Positions 48,201 through 60,961 of a stretch of 64,000 nucleotides of DNA are shown here, in pieces; within the stretch, counting starts at the first letter, position 1, and every line of letters starts with the position of its first letter. The stretch comes from Coniochaeta sp. PMI_546 (lineage: Eukaryota; Ascomycota; Sordariomycetes; Coniochaetales; Coniochaetaceae): positions 1,116,001-1,180,000 of the forward strand of contig MU271145.1 in the NCBI GenBank assembly GCA_021432605.1, written 5' to 3'. Under the pieces are notes generated by a model that had not been told where the DNA came from, did not search any database, and worked only from the letters and a program-made list of their open reading frames with translations. The position numbers and the translations under genes are program-made.

Positions 48201-48752
48201 ATAAGGCTCTGGGCCCCAAAGACTTATCCGACACAGCTGTCCACTTCAATCAATCCTATCTCAGACTTCTGAGAGCTCCTTTATCTTTACATCCGGCTCA
48301 CACTCTGGCAGAGTTGGATGTTCGTGCGAGTGCCGGACTAGTCGACACCCCTGTTAGCCGCTTACGGTTGTCGAAGCCTATGGACCACTCTGGCGACCCT
48401 TCCCCATGAGGAGAGCTAGGACGACGGCACCTGTGCTAGTATACACTTTCAGTGCTCAACCTCACTCAGCTCCATCCTACGATGCGTTGGATTACCCCGG
48501 GATTACGGATAACCAGCACTACCTACTTCAAGTCGTCTCACTGTTCCCCCAGCACGCCACTCATCTACTGCTTATCCTAGCCAACCTATTCCTTGTCTTG
48601 CCAACGCCTGGGTCGTGCAGCATCCGCTGTCCCGCCGGACCACAGCGCCGACACCGACGCCTATTGTCCTTCTATCTTCGAAGCTCTACCTAGGCCGATA
48701 GGGCATCCTCATGGCGGGGCCGCCTCACAATCTCGGCCCCTCCTAATCCATC
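45204..48752. other. 3.5 kb spacer between CoA-transferase and regulator genes
   Basis: The left end is the CoA-transferase promoter and holds one small candidate gene (45308-45765, minus). The right end, from about 47.6 kb, should be promoter and leader of the transcription factor; it has CT-rich stretches. The region between shows only short frames with no recognisable family. Confidence 0.4.
45308..45765 (-). CDS. Candidate small protein, possibly secreted; unrecognised
   Basis: A minus-strand ATG at 45765 opens a frame with a signal-peptide-like start (MLSRADLLLAGFSVIVST) followed by a soluble stretch. A second frame ending at a stop at 45308 looks coding (DGPWLMTIVNGPEWGRAFLG). A GTTGGT..CAG intron from CAG/GTTGGT to GATCAG/TCACTA would join them in phase into about 125 residues. 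The donor is weak, but the same GTTGGT is used in the PP1 gene here. It lies just upstream of the CoA-transferase gene on the same strand, so it could also be leader sequence. No family is recognised. Confidence 0.3.
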
Positions 48753-51700
48753 ATGACGAGGCCTAAGGTGCCTGACGAGAAGCGGCAACGCACAGCTCAG
48801 GCCTGTGACTCTTGCAAGCGCCGGAAACAGAAGGTGAGTTATCTCTGTTTCAAGACACATGTGCTCTCTTTGCGTTCTCTGTGAGCTTGGCATCGTACCC
48901 ATATCTGTCTGTTCTGCAATATGTCATTTGTATCTTGTGTCCTTGTCAACATTGTGCGCCGGTGGCGTTAAGACATGTCCATCTCCTGGGATACATTTGC
49001 AGCACGTCGTTCTGTTACACATCTGAACCCCGGCGTTCCTCATATGTTTCCCGTTGTGGACTATCATTACCAGGTCTCCTTGAACTCAGACTTGCAAGGG
49101 ACTTGACTTTCGGAATCTGAAATTTGTCGTTTCGTCATTCGCGGATGGCCTCGGAATGCTCTTGCAGACGCCATGTGCGAGGCAACTGGGGGCATATGCG
49201 AGCTACGACTATTCGACGGATTCTTCTATCACCTTGATGTCCTATCAGAAATTTCTGGAAGACCAATTGGCCGATACGATGAACATGGCGTTCGAAAATT
49301 GTGTGATTCAGGCATCTTCTTCGTCTTCTGCGTCTCTTCCTAATACTTGTGCATCTCGAGATATCTTCCATATATGTCATTTGCTGACGACATTGCTCAA
49401 GTGCAATGGCTTGAAGCCATGCAACACCTGCGTTAAGCGGCAATTGACCTGCATGTACACGGGGCCGCATGGCGCTTCGCAGTTCTGCTCTCACGAGTCG
49501 CCTGAAACACCGAACAAGCGTCGCAATATTGATGCCACGCCTCCCGAGTCTCATACCGCACTGCCGGAACATGCAGGCTTCACAATGGAAATCGATCCCG
49601 ACCCGCATGTCCGCAATTCGCATCCTACTGGTGAGATAACACCGCCATGGGACGATCAAAAGTCGGGAGCCCAGGCACCGCTGCCTCGAGCACAGCGGAT
49701 GCAACGGTCAAGTATCTCGGCTTCTAGCCTGTCCATTCCATTTCTGTCCGGCTATGACCAAGCTCGGAAGACAGATAACGATAGAGAGACTCGGTCGAGG
49801 CACAGCACTATCAGTGGCCCGGATGAAGAAGCAGATGTATTCAAGATGAACCGGATGTTGAAGGACTCTGCAGGACGCCTGCGTATGCTTGTGTCTCCAT
49901 GATTATATCTCACGATCTTAGTCGCTAACACGAGGTCAGTTTATCTCGGCGACTCGGCGACCTTGTCGTATCTCCAACTAATCCGCAACTGCGTCGAACT
50001 TGCAGCCGGGACTTCCCCCTTCACACACGATCCATCGAGACATCAGATCATGGAGGTCAACGTATCTCTCCCGCCCGACACGCGCCCGCCTCATCTCCTA
50101 CTGCCCCCAGATCCTCAGACTGGTCGGGCCCTGGCTGAGGCGTTCTTCGTTAATGTAAGCGCCCTTCCACGGTGCTCCATGCCACCACTGACACCAAAGC
50201 AGACCATGGGTCTTATCGAGGTGTTTGACAAGCAGATATTTCTTGCATCTCTCGAGTCTTGTTACACTGACCCACTTCATGTTGATACTTGCACCTTGTG
50301 CCTCTTGTACCTAGTCTTTGCCATCGGCTTGGTACTGGCGAATCCAGCTTCTGATACAGAGGAAGCCAAGATAATCGAACGCATGCGGAACGACAAGAAA
50401 AACGACTGGGCTGAGATGTTTTACAGAAGTGCCAAACTCCTCGGAGATCCCGTCTCCGGGTTCGAAGATGCGGATCTTTGGTCAGTGCAGGCACTAGTTC
50501 TCATGTCTGTCTACACACTTGCCATTTCGAAGAGGAATGCAGCATACGCGTATTATGGTAAGTTGTTGCATGCAGTTTTGTGTACCTCTTCCATGACATC
50601 ATTACAGCACATTGCTAACGAGAGTGTTTTGGAGGCATGGCTGTGAGGTCTGCATTTGCGCTTGGTCTGCATCGAAAAGAAGCTCTGCCCGTCGTCCCCG
50701 TGCCACAGCGCGAGATAAGGAGAAATCTTTGGAAAACACTCGTGATACTGGACCGCTTTCTCTCCGCCTCACTCGGGCGACCCACAGCCATAAACGAGGA
50801 TGACTGCTCCGAATCCTTGCTTGATCCCTCCGAGGTGCCTGCTGGATCGGCGGGGGATGCGTCTAGCGATGCGGCCGTTCACGTCGAAGGACTGAATGCC
50901 GTGGTCCGCAGCTCACAGGCCATTGGCACTATCCTGAAGAGAGTATACTCAAAACGGAAAGTCACGACAGCACTGGCCCAGGAGATCGTGGACAAGACGA
51001 GAGGCTGGTCCGCGAAGCTGCACCATGAGTTGCACTGGAGAAGGGCCTACAAACCATTGACGGCAGGCCATGGCATCGCCCTCCTCCACGCCAACTTGTT
51101 TCAATGTCATACAACAATTCTTCTCACGAGACCCTTCTTCCTTTTCATGGTCCACAAGACTCAAGCAGCGCGGATGAGCGGGGAACCGCCGTCTTCTGGT
51201 CGTGTTAGGTCGAAATTGGAGAAGTTTTCCTCGGCCTGTGTGGAAGTGTCGAATAACTCCATCCTCCTCGTCCAAAGGGCCTTTCAGGACCATTACCTCT
51301 CGCAGAGGAACCCGTTCGTTCTGTAAGTCTAATCTCGTGCGCCATCAGAAGTACTAAGGTATTCGAGCTTACGTCAATACAGCTACTTCCTCTTTGCGGC
51401 AAGTCTCATAATCCTTAGCAACGAGTTCTTCGGGTTATTCAACGTCGAATCCTACGAGACACGTATCGAGCACGCTATTACGATAATGAAATACTGTGCT
51501 GAGACGGACCCTCAAGCCGACCGGCTGCTCTACATTCTGACAGAGTTTAGAACTGTGGTTGCAGAAAAGGGCCAAACTGCATCTCGCGGCTCGAACAGGT
51601 TTGCTCCAAAAATATCATCGACGCCAAGCAACACGTTCGATCCCATGGCCAATCTCACGGGTTTATACGATACTTTAAGCCGGTCAAACAGCGCCTACGA

Positions 51701-52202
51701 TGTCCCTCCAACAGGTGAGGCCAGAGTATCGATGATGTCTCGACACAACTCCCTCGCATCCATGGCTATCCCCGCGCTAAGCGAGGCCTCTTCGTCACGG
51801 TCTTCTGTCCTCGGCTCCAAGGTCGACACTGGGATGCAGCTGAGCGGTATAACACCACCACAAAGCAACTCTGCCTCGATGGCCCCGCAAAACGTCGAAT
51901 ACTACCCCGCGGTGCCGACCCCGGGTCAGACGGCGCTGGAGCCGACCGAACCCCTCGGCGATGGGTCCGTCATCGACTTTGACAGCTTCTGGCAATGGTC
52001 ACTGAACGGCATGAGCGGGACCGGGGCGCCAATCAGCGGTGCGACAGGAGGCATACCGGTTGTCCCTGCTTCGAACGGGTTCGGCAACCCGATGGGCTCG
52101 TCGTTTCCCGCCTTCGCCATGAACACGGCCGGTCACAGCGGTAACGGAGGACTGGGCCTAAACGGCAATATTCCCATGTACCCACCGTCGAACTTCGTAT
52201 GA
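48753..52202 (+). CDS. Zn2Cys6 fungal transcription factor with fungal_trans domain
   Basis: Six exons (48753-48833, 49402-49882, 49940-50154, 50203-50557, 50635-51322, 51383-52202) join to 879 residues, all in phase. Residues about 17-45 are a binuclear zinc cluster, ACDSCKRRKQK then CNGLKPCNTCVKRQLTC, which binds DNA. Residues about 188-580 form the fungal-specific regulatory domain (YLGDSATLSYLQLIR, GLIEVFDKQIFLASLE, AVRSAFALGLHRKEA, LYFLFAASLIIL). The C-terminal 200 residues are Ser/Gly/Pro-rich, as in activation regions. The first intron is 568 bases, long for this genome, and lies exactly between the second and third zinc-binding Cys. The others are 48 to 77 bases. The target pathway cannot be read. 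The nearest candidates are the ring-cleavage dioxygenase 0.7 kb downstream (convergent) and the CoA-transferase upstream. Confidence 0.92.
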
Positions 52203-52934
52203 CCGGCTGGCAACGCAGTATACGAAGTGGTCGATGTGGTAGACATCTGCATGCGGGTCATTACGATTACAGGTCTCGGTGGAGGAGGCTTTCTTGGGGT
52301 TCGGATTTGGTTCGGCGCAGGTAGCCACACGGACTGCACAAGTAACAGGGGCGGTTCTCTGATGCATGGACGATGCGTGTCTCTTTCCTCATACACCCCC
52401 TATTCTCATAGGCATCACCCACCCTCGCACGTTCGTTCTTGGATGGCAAACTACGTTATGTCTGCTACATACACGAGGACAGGGCACTTTAGAGGGAAGT
52501 CATCGATGTGTGTGCGAGGCAGTTTTGTATCCCGAGTTGTACTGAATGGGCCCTCTTTACATGTACATACTCTTATAGAATATCGACCCGGAACGGTCAA
52601 ACAATACCCTGATTTCTCGCATGGACACAAACACGGGTACTTTGCTCTCACATCACACCAACAGTTTTTTCTTCTTTTTCTTTTCTTGGCAGACTGGATT
52701 CCAAATCTCGTAGGATACAGATGGAAACACGGTTTCGGTGCTTGCGGTTCCCATCTCACCATCTTCAAGTCTCAGGAGTACGAACACTGGCGTGTACAAA
52801 CTCACGATCCCGAGGCACGTGAACCATACGACTCTCTTCTACGGTCGGCCATTCTCCAGGTTCTCGTCAGCATCACATCCTCGCCAAGCCTAACTTCTCC
52901 TCGTCCTTCTCCTCCACACTTTTATCTCCCCATG
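52203..52934. other. Convergent intergenic region
   Basis: These 730 bases separate the stops of the transcription factor and the dioxygenase. A plus-strand open frame from 52227 runs through and far into the antisense of the dioxygenase; it is a shadow. Both 3' untranslated regions are expected here. Confidence 0.5.
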
Positions 52935-54042
52935 CTACTCTTCCCGAACATCCGGCGCCAGCACAAAATCATACTCCAACCCCCACCTGGCCTTTTCATC
53001 CCCCTCCCTTCTCTCGAACCTGACGACCAACTCCTCCTTCACAGCGAAAACCGAATCATCCCCTATATACCTATCCTCCGCGTCAAACACCTGCGTGACC
53101 AGCGTCTTGTGCCCCTCGGCCTCGACGAGGAAGTGTATATGCGCCGGGCGAAAAGGTCGGCGGTCCAGCAATCCCAAAAGCCGACCCGCCGGCCCGTCGT
53201 CGGGGATGGGGTAGGGCACCGGCCGCAGACAGTAGAAGGAGAAGCGGCCCAGGCTGTCGGTGGTGAAACGCCCTCGCAGGTTCATGTCTGGTTGGAGGGA
53301 GTCCTGCTGCTCGTAGAGGCCGTTGGGTGCGGTGTGCCACACGTTGATCGTCGCGCCGGGGAGGGGGGTCAAGGGTGTGGCTTTGGTCTTCGCACCGTTG
53401 CTGCCGTTTGCGGTCAGGGCTGGCGAAGAAGAGAATACCCGGCCGTGTATAAACGTCGAGTCCTCCAGAGCTCTATCATACCACGGGAGCGACGGCGACA
53501 GACCCCTGACGATAGACGACCCGTTAGGCAGGTCCGGAGCGCCCTCGCGGTAAAAGGGGCCGAGGATGGCGGAGGGAGTGACACTGGCACCCCCGAGGAG
53601 CCTGGCCGTGATGTCATCTACCAAGCTCTCCAGGCCGAGCACATCGCACAGCAGCTGCGTCTCGTTGCGCTTCTCGTTTGACATGCGTCCGCATTCATTG
53701 ATCTAACGCAGTGTACGGACGATGCGGTCCGGATGTCAGATGAGATGGATCTCTCGTATGCGGAATAAGGTTTGTGGGGTGCGCTGTTGGGGATTGGGAT
53801 GAAATGGAGTAAAAGGGGGGGGAGTGTCTCTGTTGACTCACGAACTCGACGCCTGCGGTCCACTCGGCAACTGTTATGTTCGATTCTCGAGCAAAGTCGT
53901 GTAGATGCCGCATGAGGCCGGGCATTATCTCCGCTAGTCGAGCGTTGGCTTTGGGCCCGGTTGCGGCGATGACCCGGTCTGTGAAGGTGGAATCGTAATG
54001 AGCAGGAGTGTCGTTGGGTTCGATGCGTTCCGTAGAGCCCAT
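52935..54042 (-). CDS. Intradiol ring-cleavage dioxygenase (catechol/hydroxyquinol 1,2-dioxygenase type)
   Basis: Two exons (54042-53842 and 53702-52935) give 322 residues. The N-terminal helical domain (about 20-110) is that of catechol and hydroxyquinol 1,2-dioxygenases, which dimerise through it. The non-haem Fe(III) ligands are all visible: Tyr197 in GLYEQQ, Tyr231 in PVPYPIPDDGP, and His255 and His257 in RPAHIHF. Supporting motifs are LGPFYREGAP and NLRGRFTTD. The enzyme would open a dihydroxylated aromatic ring between the hydroxyl groups to a cis,cis-muconate or maleylacetate, feeding the beta-ketoadipate route. Catechol and hydroxyquinol cannot be told apart here. The 139-base intron uses GTGAGT..GTTAG. 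It is convergent with the Zn2Cys6 regulator, a possible but unproven controller. Confidence 0.94.
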
Positions 54043-56695
54043 TTTGTCGTATCTTCGGTCGGGTAAAGTAGAGCTATAGCAAGGCTTTTGTCCTGGGAGA
54101 AGATCGTCCGTTCCTCGGATCCATTCTCCGGTCGAAACTCAGGAACCTCTTGATCTCTATGCGCTTGTCTCCGTGTTACCGTTACGTGTTCATAGGAGAG
54201 ACCTGCGAACGAAGTGCCAAGGAGATTAATGATGAGGGGGCATAGAAGTATATATAGATATTAAATGTACAGTGATGTGTGAATTAGGACTGAAGTAGGC
54301 TGAAACCGTCGTGACGAGTGGAGAGAGAGAACAGAGGTGATGCAGAGGTTGACTTCTTCGTCTCACCAACTAGCTGGTCAGAACACAACGTACAGTTGTG
54401 AACTCCGGCTAGACGATGCTAACGTCAGCGAGGGGAAGGTGAGGTCGAGGTAGCAAATGCCCTTGGGTCCGGCAACCGCGAAGCCACCGGTAACGTAGGG
54501 ACTTAGCAATGTTATCTGCAAGTATGACCGATATTGTGTGCGCTAGGCTTCGAATTGAGCAGCGAGTGTGGATCAACAACAATCTTGTCGCGGGTATGTA
54601 GGGCAGTTCGAGGTGTAGAGAATGATTCTGCGATACTGACACAGCAATAAAGCTTTTATATTCGTGATTTTCAAACTCCTCATCCAAATGGGAGCAGGGA
54701 CTGACCAGTGAATGGAGGAGAGACGCAAGCTGCATTGGGGGCGCCACATGCAGGGATGAGAACGCATGCTGTTGACCGTGAATCTGCACTGATTCTTGGA
54801 TATGTGGAAAGGGATAAGACCCACGCCGAAACCCTTCTGCTTCATTGTACCACAGAGTATGGCGATGACGAGTTTGCTGTAAGAGGACACTAGTCACGAC
54901 GCACAAACCATTCAGGGGCTGGTCCTGCTAGCTGGTTGATTACTGGTAGACGTCAACTTGCAGCAAGAATGAGGTCCGAGTCGCATTAGCACCTTCTCAG
55001 CGAGGAAGCTGTGGCGGTGTGAAGTCAGGCTGCTTCAACGATGACAGCAGGATTCGATTCTCAACTATTGAGATCAGCTGCCAGCGTCATGTGGACCAAA
55101 CACTGATGTGTGGACCTTGCCTGTCCACTAAGCAATGAGAGAAAGTGGAGGAGTACAGAGATGGTAGTTGGTGAAGGTAAGTTGCAAAGAGTGTAGAAGA
55201 CCAACGCCAAGCCAGGTAAGTGTCAACATCATGGAGTCACTATCCGTCCTGCATTGCAGCCGAAGCCAGCCATGGCTAACGCTGTGTTCGACAAGGCACA
55301 AAGTCCACCAAGTATATGGTCCTCCAGTTGACTTGGACAGCAAGTCGGGGGAATTTGCATGTTGCATGGACACCATATGTTGTACGAAGCAGTTGATATG
55401 ACCGCGAGGTATCACAGCTTATATGGTTCCCAACAATATTCCTTGTATAGTTGTCTGAGAAGGACAGCTTTCTTACCTGGTGCATGGTAAGTTTCTTCGT
55501 CATACATTTCATGATACGCTGTTGCGATTAGATGTGAAGAAGACGCAACTATTCGAAGGTCCATGGTGCAGGTTGTACCTGAGATAGTGCCAAGGCTGTG
55601 AGATTGGAATCTCTGTGCCCTGCCAGGCTCGTATGCTGGATAGCATCTCTGTCTCAGGCTACCAATGGCATGGTTGCTATAGTCCCGCGCACTGCATGGA
55701 CTGGTGCTCCGTTACTGAGGCACCTTATGCTCGCTGCCCAGAACGACGTGGGGGCCACCTCAACGGCGTTGAGTGGTATACCAAATCCAGGGCTCGGGAC
55801 TCTCACCGAGTCGGGGCTTGCATGGACGGGGTGTTTTCCCGGTACGCTTCCCTAACGTCGTGTGACGTGACAGGTCGCAGGTAGAGGAGAGCCCACGTTG
55901 ATCAGCTATTTGGCTCACCCCGTGGTTCATCATGTGCCGACTCCCGTAGCCCTGCAGGCGCCACAGGCCGTCGAAAAAGTCTTCGGCAGCAGGTGACTCG
56001 ACCCTCCTTTGACCCTAGATTGTGCAGACTTCTGAGAGATCAGGGCTGCTTGATACAGATGCATGTCCACCCTGCTAGAACAAGGATTCACACCTTCGAA
56101 ATTGGACTGACAAAATAAAATGCTGCGTGTGTATCCGGAGTAGCGCTGTTGATGCGGTGAGCACAAAGGGGACGAGACAGGTCAAGTGACCATGGATCAA
56201 ATTATCCGTCTCGATGACGATCCAAGGGGACGTGCAGCAGCGCCGAACGACAGCTAATATGCGGGCTCCGGGGCCACGGTAGAAGTACGGTACGCCCCAT
56301 GTGCGCCCATGCTCTTCCACGTGTCGACAGAATGTGACGATGGCTGGAGCGCAGAACGGAGCTTGAAGAACTGTCGTCGAGTCTCTCAAAACGCCCAAGA
56401 TAAGACAGCAAATGGGAAGAAGCACCGGAGACCCACTGAATCCTTTACCCAAGCATTCTTTACCCCACGGGGAAAGCCCACACGTACCGTCCGCATGGGC
56501 ACGTTGACCGCTAAATAAGACTTCTACGATTCTCACCAAGATTGCCACGCCAGAACTGATCAGGTGAATGAGGAGTACTGATTCACATTATACAGTGTCT
56601 TGACCACGTATACACCGCCCATAGTACACATACACATACACCGAAAAACAAGGCCATAAACCCAACAATGACGCCTCAACGCTACACAATGTCCC
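54043..56695. other. 2.7 kb intergenic region
   Basis: The left 400 bases are the dioxygenase promoter (minus). The right end is the 3' region of the OPT transporter. A Cys-rich open stretch lies at 55588-55884 (+) and is listed separately. Nothing else is recognisable. Confidence 0.4.
55588..55884 (+). other. Cys-rich open stretch, possible small-protein exon
   Basis: This 98-codon open stretch begins after an AG (GAGATAG) and contains nine Cys, including WHGCYSPAHCMDWCS. It has no ATG near its start, so it could only be a later exon. No upstream exon with a signal peptide was found. A second frame is open over the same bases, which weakens the case. Possible secreted Cys-rich protein or chance. 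Confidence 0.18.
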
Positions 56696-59543
56696 TTACC
56701 ACACCCCCGGCCCAAACGTCTGCCCTGGAGGCAACACAACCTGTATGGCAGTATCCTGAAAATCCATCGTGCTCGCAACTACATCATTCCCCCACCAACT
56801 CGGAGGGTTGATGTTATTCAGCGTAAACGCAAAAAAGATCACCAGCGTCGCCAGCGCGAGTCCAAGATCAAGCCCGCTGGACGTCAAGAAGTTCAGCCGG
56901 CTCCACCACGCAAAGTGTCTCTTCCGGATCATGTACTGGAACACCCAGCCGACAAAACCCCAAGACAGATAGTTGAGTGGCGTCGCCGGTGGGATCAGGC
57001 CCGACCCGCCAAAGATGAGCGGCGCCATCAGGTATTTCAGAGGTGATCGCGGCCATTTCTTGGCGGCGAAGTAGATCACCACCGGTGTGACTGCGCCCAC
57101 GAGGAAGAAGAAGAAGAGGCCGGAATAGATCTGTCCGGGAGAGAACATGCGGGCCGGGCCGATGAGGCCCCAGATCACAGAGGCTGGAGACGCGCGTGGT
57201 TAGTGGCAGATCCAACAGGTCAAATTGCTGCGGATGTTGCTTACCAGAGAAGAACACCCGACCTCCAGGACAGGTGAAATGCTCGGGTTGCTCCCGCGTA
57301 CAGACGCCGTCTATGCTGCCGAGGGCGTAATTGAGGACGGCGATCTGGATGAAGCAGGACACCGTGGTCGCGACGACCTGCGACGTGAACATGGTCCGCG
57401 GCGGGATCTTCATGTAGTGGCCGAACTTCAGATCACCCACGAAGCTGAGGGCTTGCGACATGGTGATGTATCCAAACGTCTTGAATCTGTAGTAACCTAT
57501 CAGTAAGGCACAGCATAGGTAAGAGCAGGCCAGGCTCACATCATAAGCGCCAACGGACGTCCAGGCTGGATGTAGCCGTAGACGAATTCTGTCAACACAT
57601 TCAGCCCGATCTGGTTGTTTGTCACGGCTTGGATGATCCCAATGGGTAACGAGAAAGTGAACGAGATGAGGACGGCCAGTAAGAGCGCCCACCAGGTAAG
57701 GTTGGTAGGGAATGCTAGGACGGCCACGAAGCTGAGAACCAGCATCTGCAACCGTTAGCGCGCTCTCAAGAGGAGAAGAGAAAAGACATACTACGCTAAA
57801 GAGCGACAGATACCACCATGTCGGAGCTTCCTTATACTTCCGCATCAGCTTCATGTGGATGTCCGGTTTCTCGTTGGTGCTGTTCTGATATTGCCTCCAG
57901 ATCATCTGTCCGTGATGTAGGTACGTATACACGACCAGGGACGATATCGCTGCGAATGAAAGACCGTATGACATGGCGAATGTTGTGCTAAGAGACGTTA
58001 ATTCACACGAAGCCCTGGAAAATTGAGCCGGGACAAGAACTCACCTCAGGAAAAGCGGAGAGTAGTTCTTGTACGCCTCCTCGTTGAGTGTGAAGTCTGC
58101 CGTCAGAATCCTGCTCACGTTGTATGCCGTGCCCGTGTTGTCGTACGTGGATGAATCGCTCATGGGCAGAAACGCTCCATACCATGTGCCCGTGTAGTGC
58201 AGGACCGACGCCATGAAAATGTAAAAGAAACCAACACCGATGAGTGTGTTCGCGATAGCATGCCTATCAATGGAGTTCAGCAGTGTATAGCATGCAACCG
58301 AAATTACCGCAACTCACCATGGAGGAATCAGAGGCGAGCCCACAAAGCCGGAGATCTGCGTCCAGTCAAAGGTGATAGGTATGATCGACAGACCGGTTGA
58401 GAAGCCGAAGAGCTGGTTGATGACTGGACTGTCTGGAAAGATCCAAGTCATGAAGGCGAACGAACTCAGGAACTGCGCCAGGAAGCCGGGAATAAAGTAG
58501 TACACAAAGGAGCATATGGTGATGAGGCCAAACCAGTAGTACCGTGGCATCCTACCTCCAATGACCGTGGGGTCCGGCTTCTCGTTTTTCTCGTACATGG
58601 CGTTCATCAGCGTGACCGAGACAAGGTTGCCAGGCCATATCATGGAGGCCGGGTAGACTATCGACGAGTGTCAGCAGAACCAAAAACCGAGAAGCCTTGA
58701 TGACGGCATACCAAGAAACTTCCGCATCATTCCGGCGATCCCGTAACCCAGCGACTGGGTCGATATGGTGAGCATGAGCTGCCACGGAATGCCAAAATCT
58801 TGCTTATAGAACACAACCTGTGCTAGAATGATATCGGTAGCGTAAGCGACAGAAAAAGACACACTGGCCATAACCACAATGATGGAGTGTTCCTTGATGT
58901 TGAAAGGTCCAGGATTCAAGCTCCACGTCAGACCAAAAGTGCGAAACGTCCTCTCCGGCATGACCTTGGCCCAGCCATGCCCCATAGGCCACGCGATGAT
59001 CTGGGCAATGAGCGCACCCAGACCTATCGAAGGCGCCCTGAGCGAGAACAACGTGTTCATCGAGGCACCGACCACCACGAGCGTCAGCCCAATCGTCCAC
59101 GCCCTGACGGTGTTGCAGGGCACATCCTCGTCGTAGTTCCTGACAGCGGCGCGGACCTCGGGGTACGGCGAGTCCTCCGCCTCGTCCCCGTCCTCGCCGT
59201 GCTTCAGCGCGACCTCGTCGTCCAGGCTGCCCGTGTCCTTCTCGAAGTCGGCCAGCTTCGGCTCGTACTCGTCCGGCAGGTTCGGGTCTAAGAGAAGTTC
59301 ATATTCCGATCCTTCATCGTCGCTGTTGTAGTCGGGTTTGTAGCGGGCAGACTCACCCCACATAGACAGGCGGGCCTTCAGGTCTTCCACAGGATCGTCG
59401 TGCCGGGGTCCTGCTTCGGCCTGCGGCGCCTCCTTCCCGATAGCCTCCTCCACGTCAGCACTCGAGTCCCAGTCCCGATCGTCCCTGGCCATTGCAAGCT
59501 CGGAAGCCGTACCTGACGGCTTTGAGCTTGATGGTTGGGCCAT
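56696..59543 (-). CDS. Oligopeptide transporter, OPT family
   Basis: Seven exons (59543-58712, 58657-58318, 58263-58045, 57987-57792, 57745-57540, 57486-57245, 57183-56696) join to 840 residues in consistent phase. The first 150 residues are cytosolic and acidic. They lead to about 14 to 16 hydrophobic helices characteristic of OPT proteins. Motifs include NTLFSLRAPSIGLG, the segment around FNIKEHSIIVVMA, VYPASMIWPGNL, IPPWHAIANTLIG, FKTFGYITMSQAL, DLKFGHYMKIPPR and GSGLIPPATPLNYL. OPT carriers import small peptides (and in some branches glutathione or metal chelates) with protons across the plasma membrane. Intron 4 could use GTAGTA or GTATGT; the second, stronger donor is chosen and both keep the frame. 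The peptide substrate is not predictable. Confidence 0.94.
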
Positions 59544-60961
59544 TTTGGTGAAGGTTGGCCCCGTGGTTCAGGGGAGAACGATCAACGATCTGACGACTCA
59601 AGTGGCGAGCATGGAAGAAGTATGGGTGTCTATATAGGTTGCTATCTAGGGTCTCAAGACGAGGTCCCGACCAATTACCAGGCTAAAGCCTTCACGTCGA
59701 TCCCAGACGAACATGAAGCACGGTTCACTAGTACCCAATGGCCTGTTCGAGATAAGCCTCTGGTTTGGGATTCGTCGTTAGGAAGGGTATATGCAATGTG
59801 AAGTGCGGCCCAAAAGAGTGGGAGCACAGTGAGTCGTGTGATCTGTCGACGGCAGTACGGTGCGGCCCAGCTGGCAGGGCCGGCCGCTATCAGAAAGGGA
59901 AATGGACCAGGGGTGGCAAGAACGAAGTCAGGCAAGTTTAGGCCCGGAAGGGAAGCAGTGAAGATACCGAACGTGATGAAGTAGGGCAGACGCGGGTAAA
60001 CTTGTGGATCAGTTGCGAATAGCTGGGAGCATGAAATGTGGCGGTCTCATGGAAGTCCAGATTGCCGAGGTGCAAGCCGACTAGATCATGCGTTGGAAGA
60101 TGCGGCTCAAATGATAGAGCAAGGCTCGCGTCTCTGGTCCTATAGGTCCAAAGTTTCTAGATAAGACAGAAAGGTGTATAGAAACATCAATGGCGAGCTG
60201 AAACCCTTATGCGGCAAGACAGGGATAGTTTTGTAGCGCTGGGTATATGTCGAGTGTTTACCCACAGCTTGGGGGAGTCCTGGCTCGCGGGTCTCTGGTT
60301 CCAAAAGAAACGTGAATAATTAGACAAGCGTAGTCATATCTAATATCGCAACCAGGGAGACTGGGGTACAGATGCTTTGTTCGAGGTTTCACGGATAGCG
60401 TGAGAGACAACTCAAGACTCGGATTATCCTTAACAAGATCAAAGCGTCAACCGGTGCCGGTTATGACTGGAAATGCCAGTTCCTTGGTGTTGAGAAAGAT
60501 GTAAGAAGTGCTAGTATGATGGGCAGATAAGCGACCCAGTATTGGGGGAAGGACTTTGGATAAAAACAAGGTGAGAAGGGACCGTGATAGCCCTAGGATG
60601 CTCCTGCCGTTGCATCTGGACAGCATACCCATTCCCAGTTCCGGCCTAGTGGGTTCGATCCGCTTTGTCCCACTTGTGGAGTCAGACCCCTGAGCCATTA
60701 AGCGGCTCGTGTTTCCACACTATCCCGGCTTTGGGCTAGTGCATGATCCACTCTTGACGTCCGTCTTTTGTTCAGAGCATCGTACAGCAGTTTTTTTGGA
60801 GCCGCATCTGGATGCATTTCCTCCGAGCAACTTCCTGTTTCACCACCGCAGATTGGCGAATCATCTGAGAAAAGACAATCATATCAGCTTCAATAAGAGA
60901 ATTTGTCCCCCCACGCTTCACCTTCATACACATCCAGCGCATCCCGTAACATGGAAGGATA
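59544..60961. other. Divergent promoter region between OPT and ketoacyl synthase
   Basis: This 1.4 kb separates the two start codons and must hold both promoters. Only short frames occur. A GGTTCGATCC string near 60652 looks like a tRNA T-arm, but no matching D and anticodon arms were found. It ends in a minimal upstream ORF (60951-60962). Confidence 0.45.

Noticed and set aside
52227-53681. 484-codon plus-strand frame through the dioxygenase
   Set aside because: Most of it is antisense to a gene with intact iron ligands, and the rest is 3' spacer.
60640-60675. GGTTCGATCC resembling a tRNA T-arm
   Set aside because: No matching acceptor, D or anticodon stems within the required distance.
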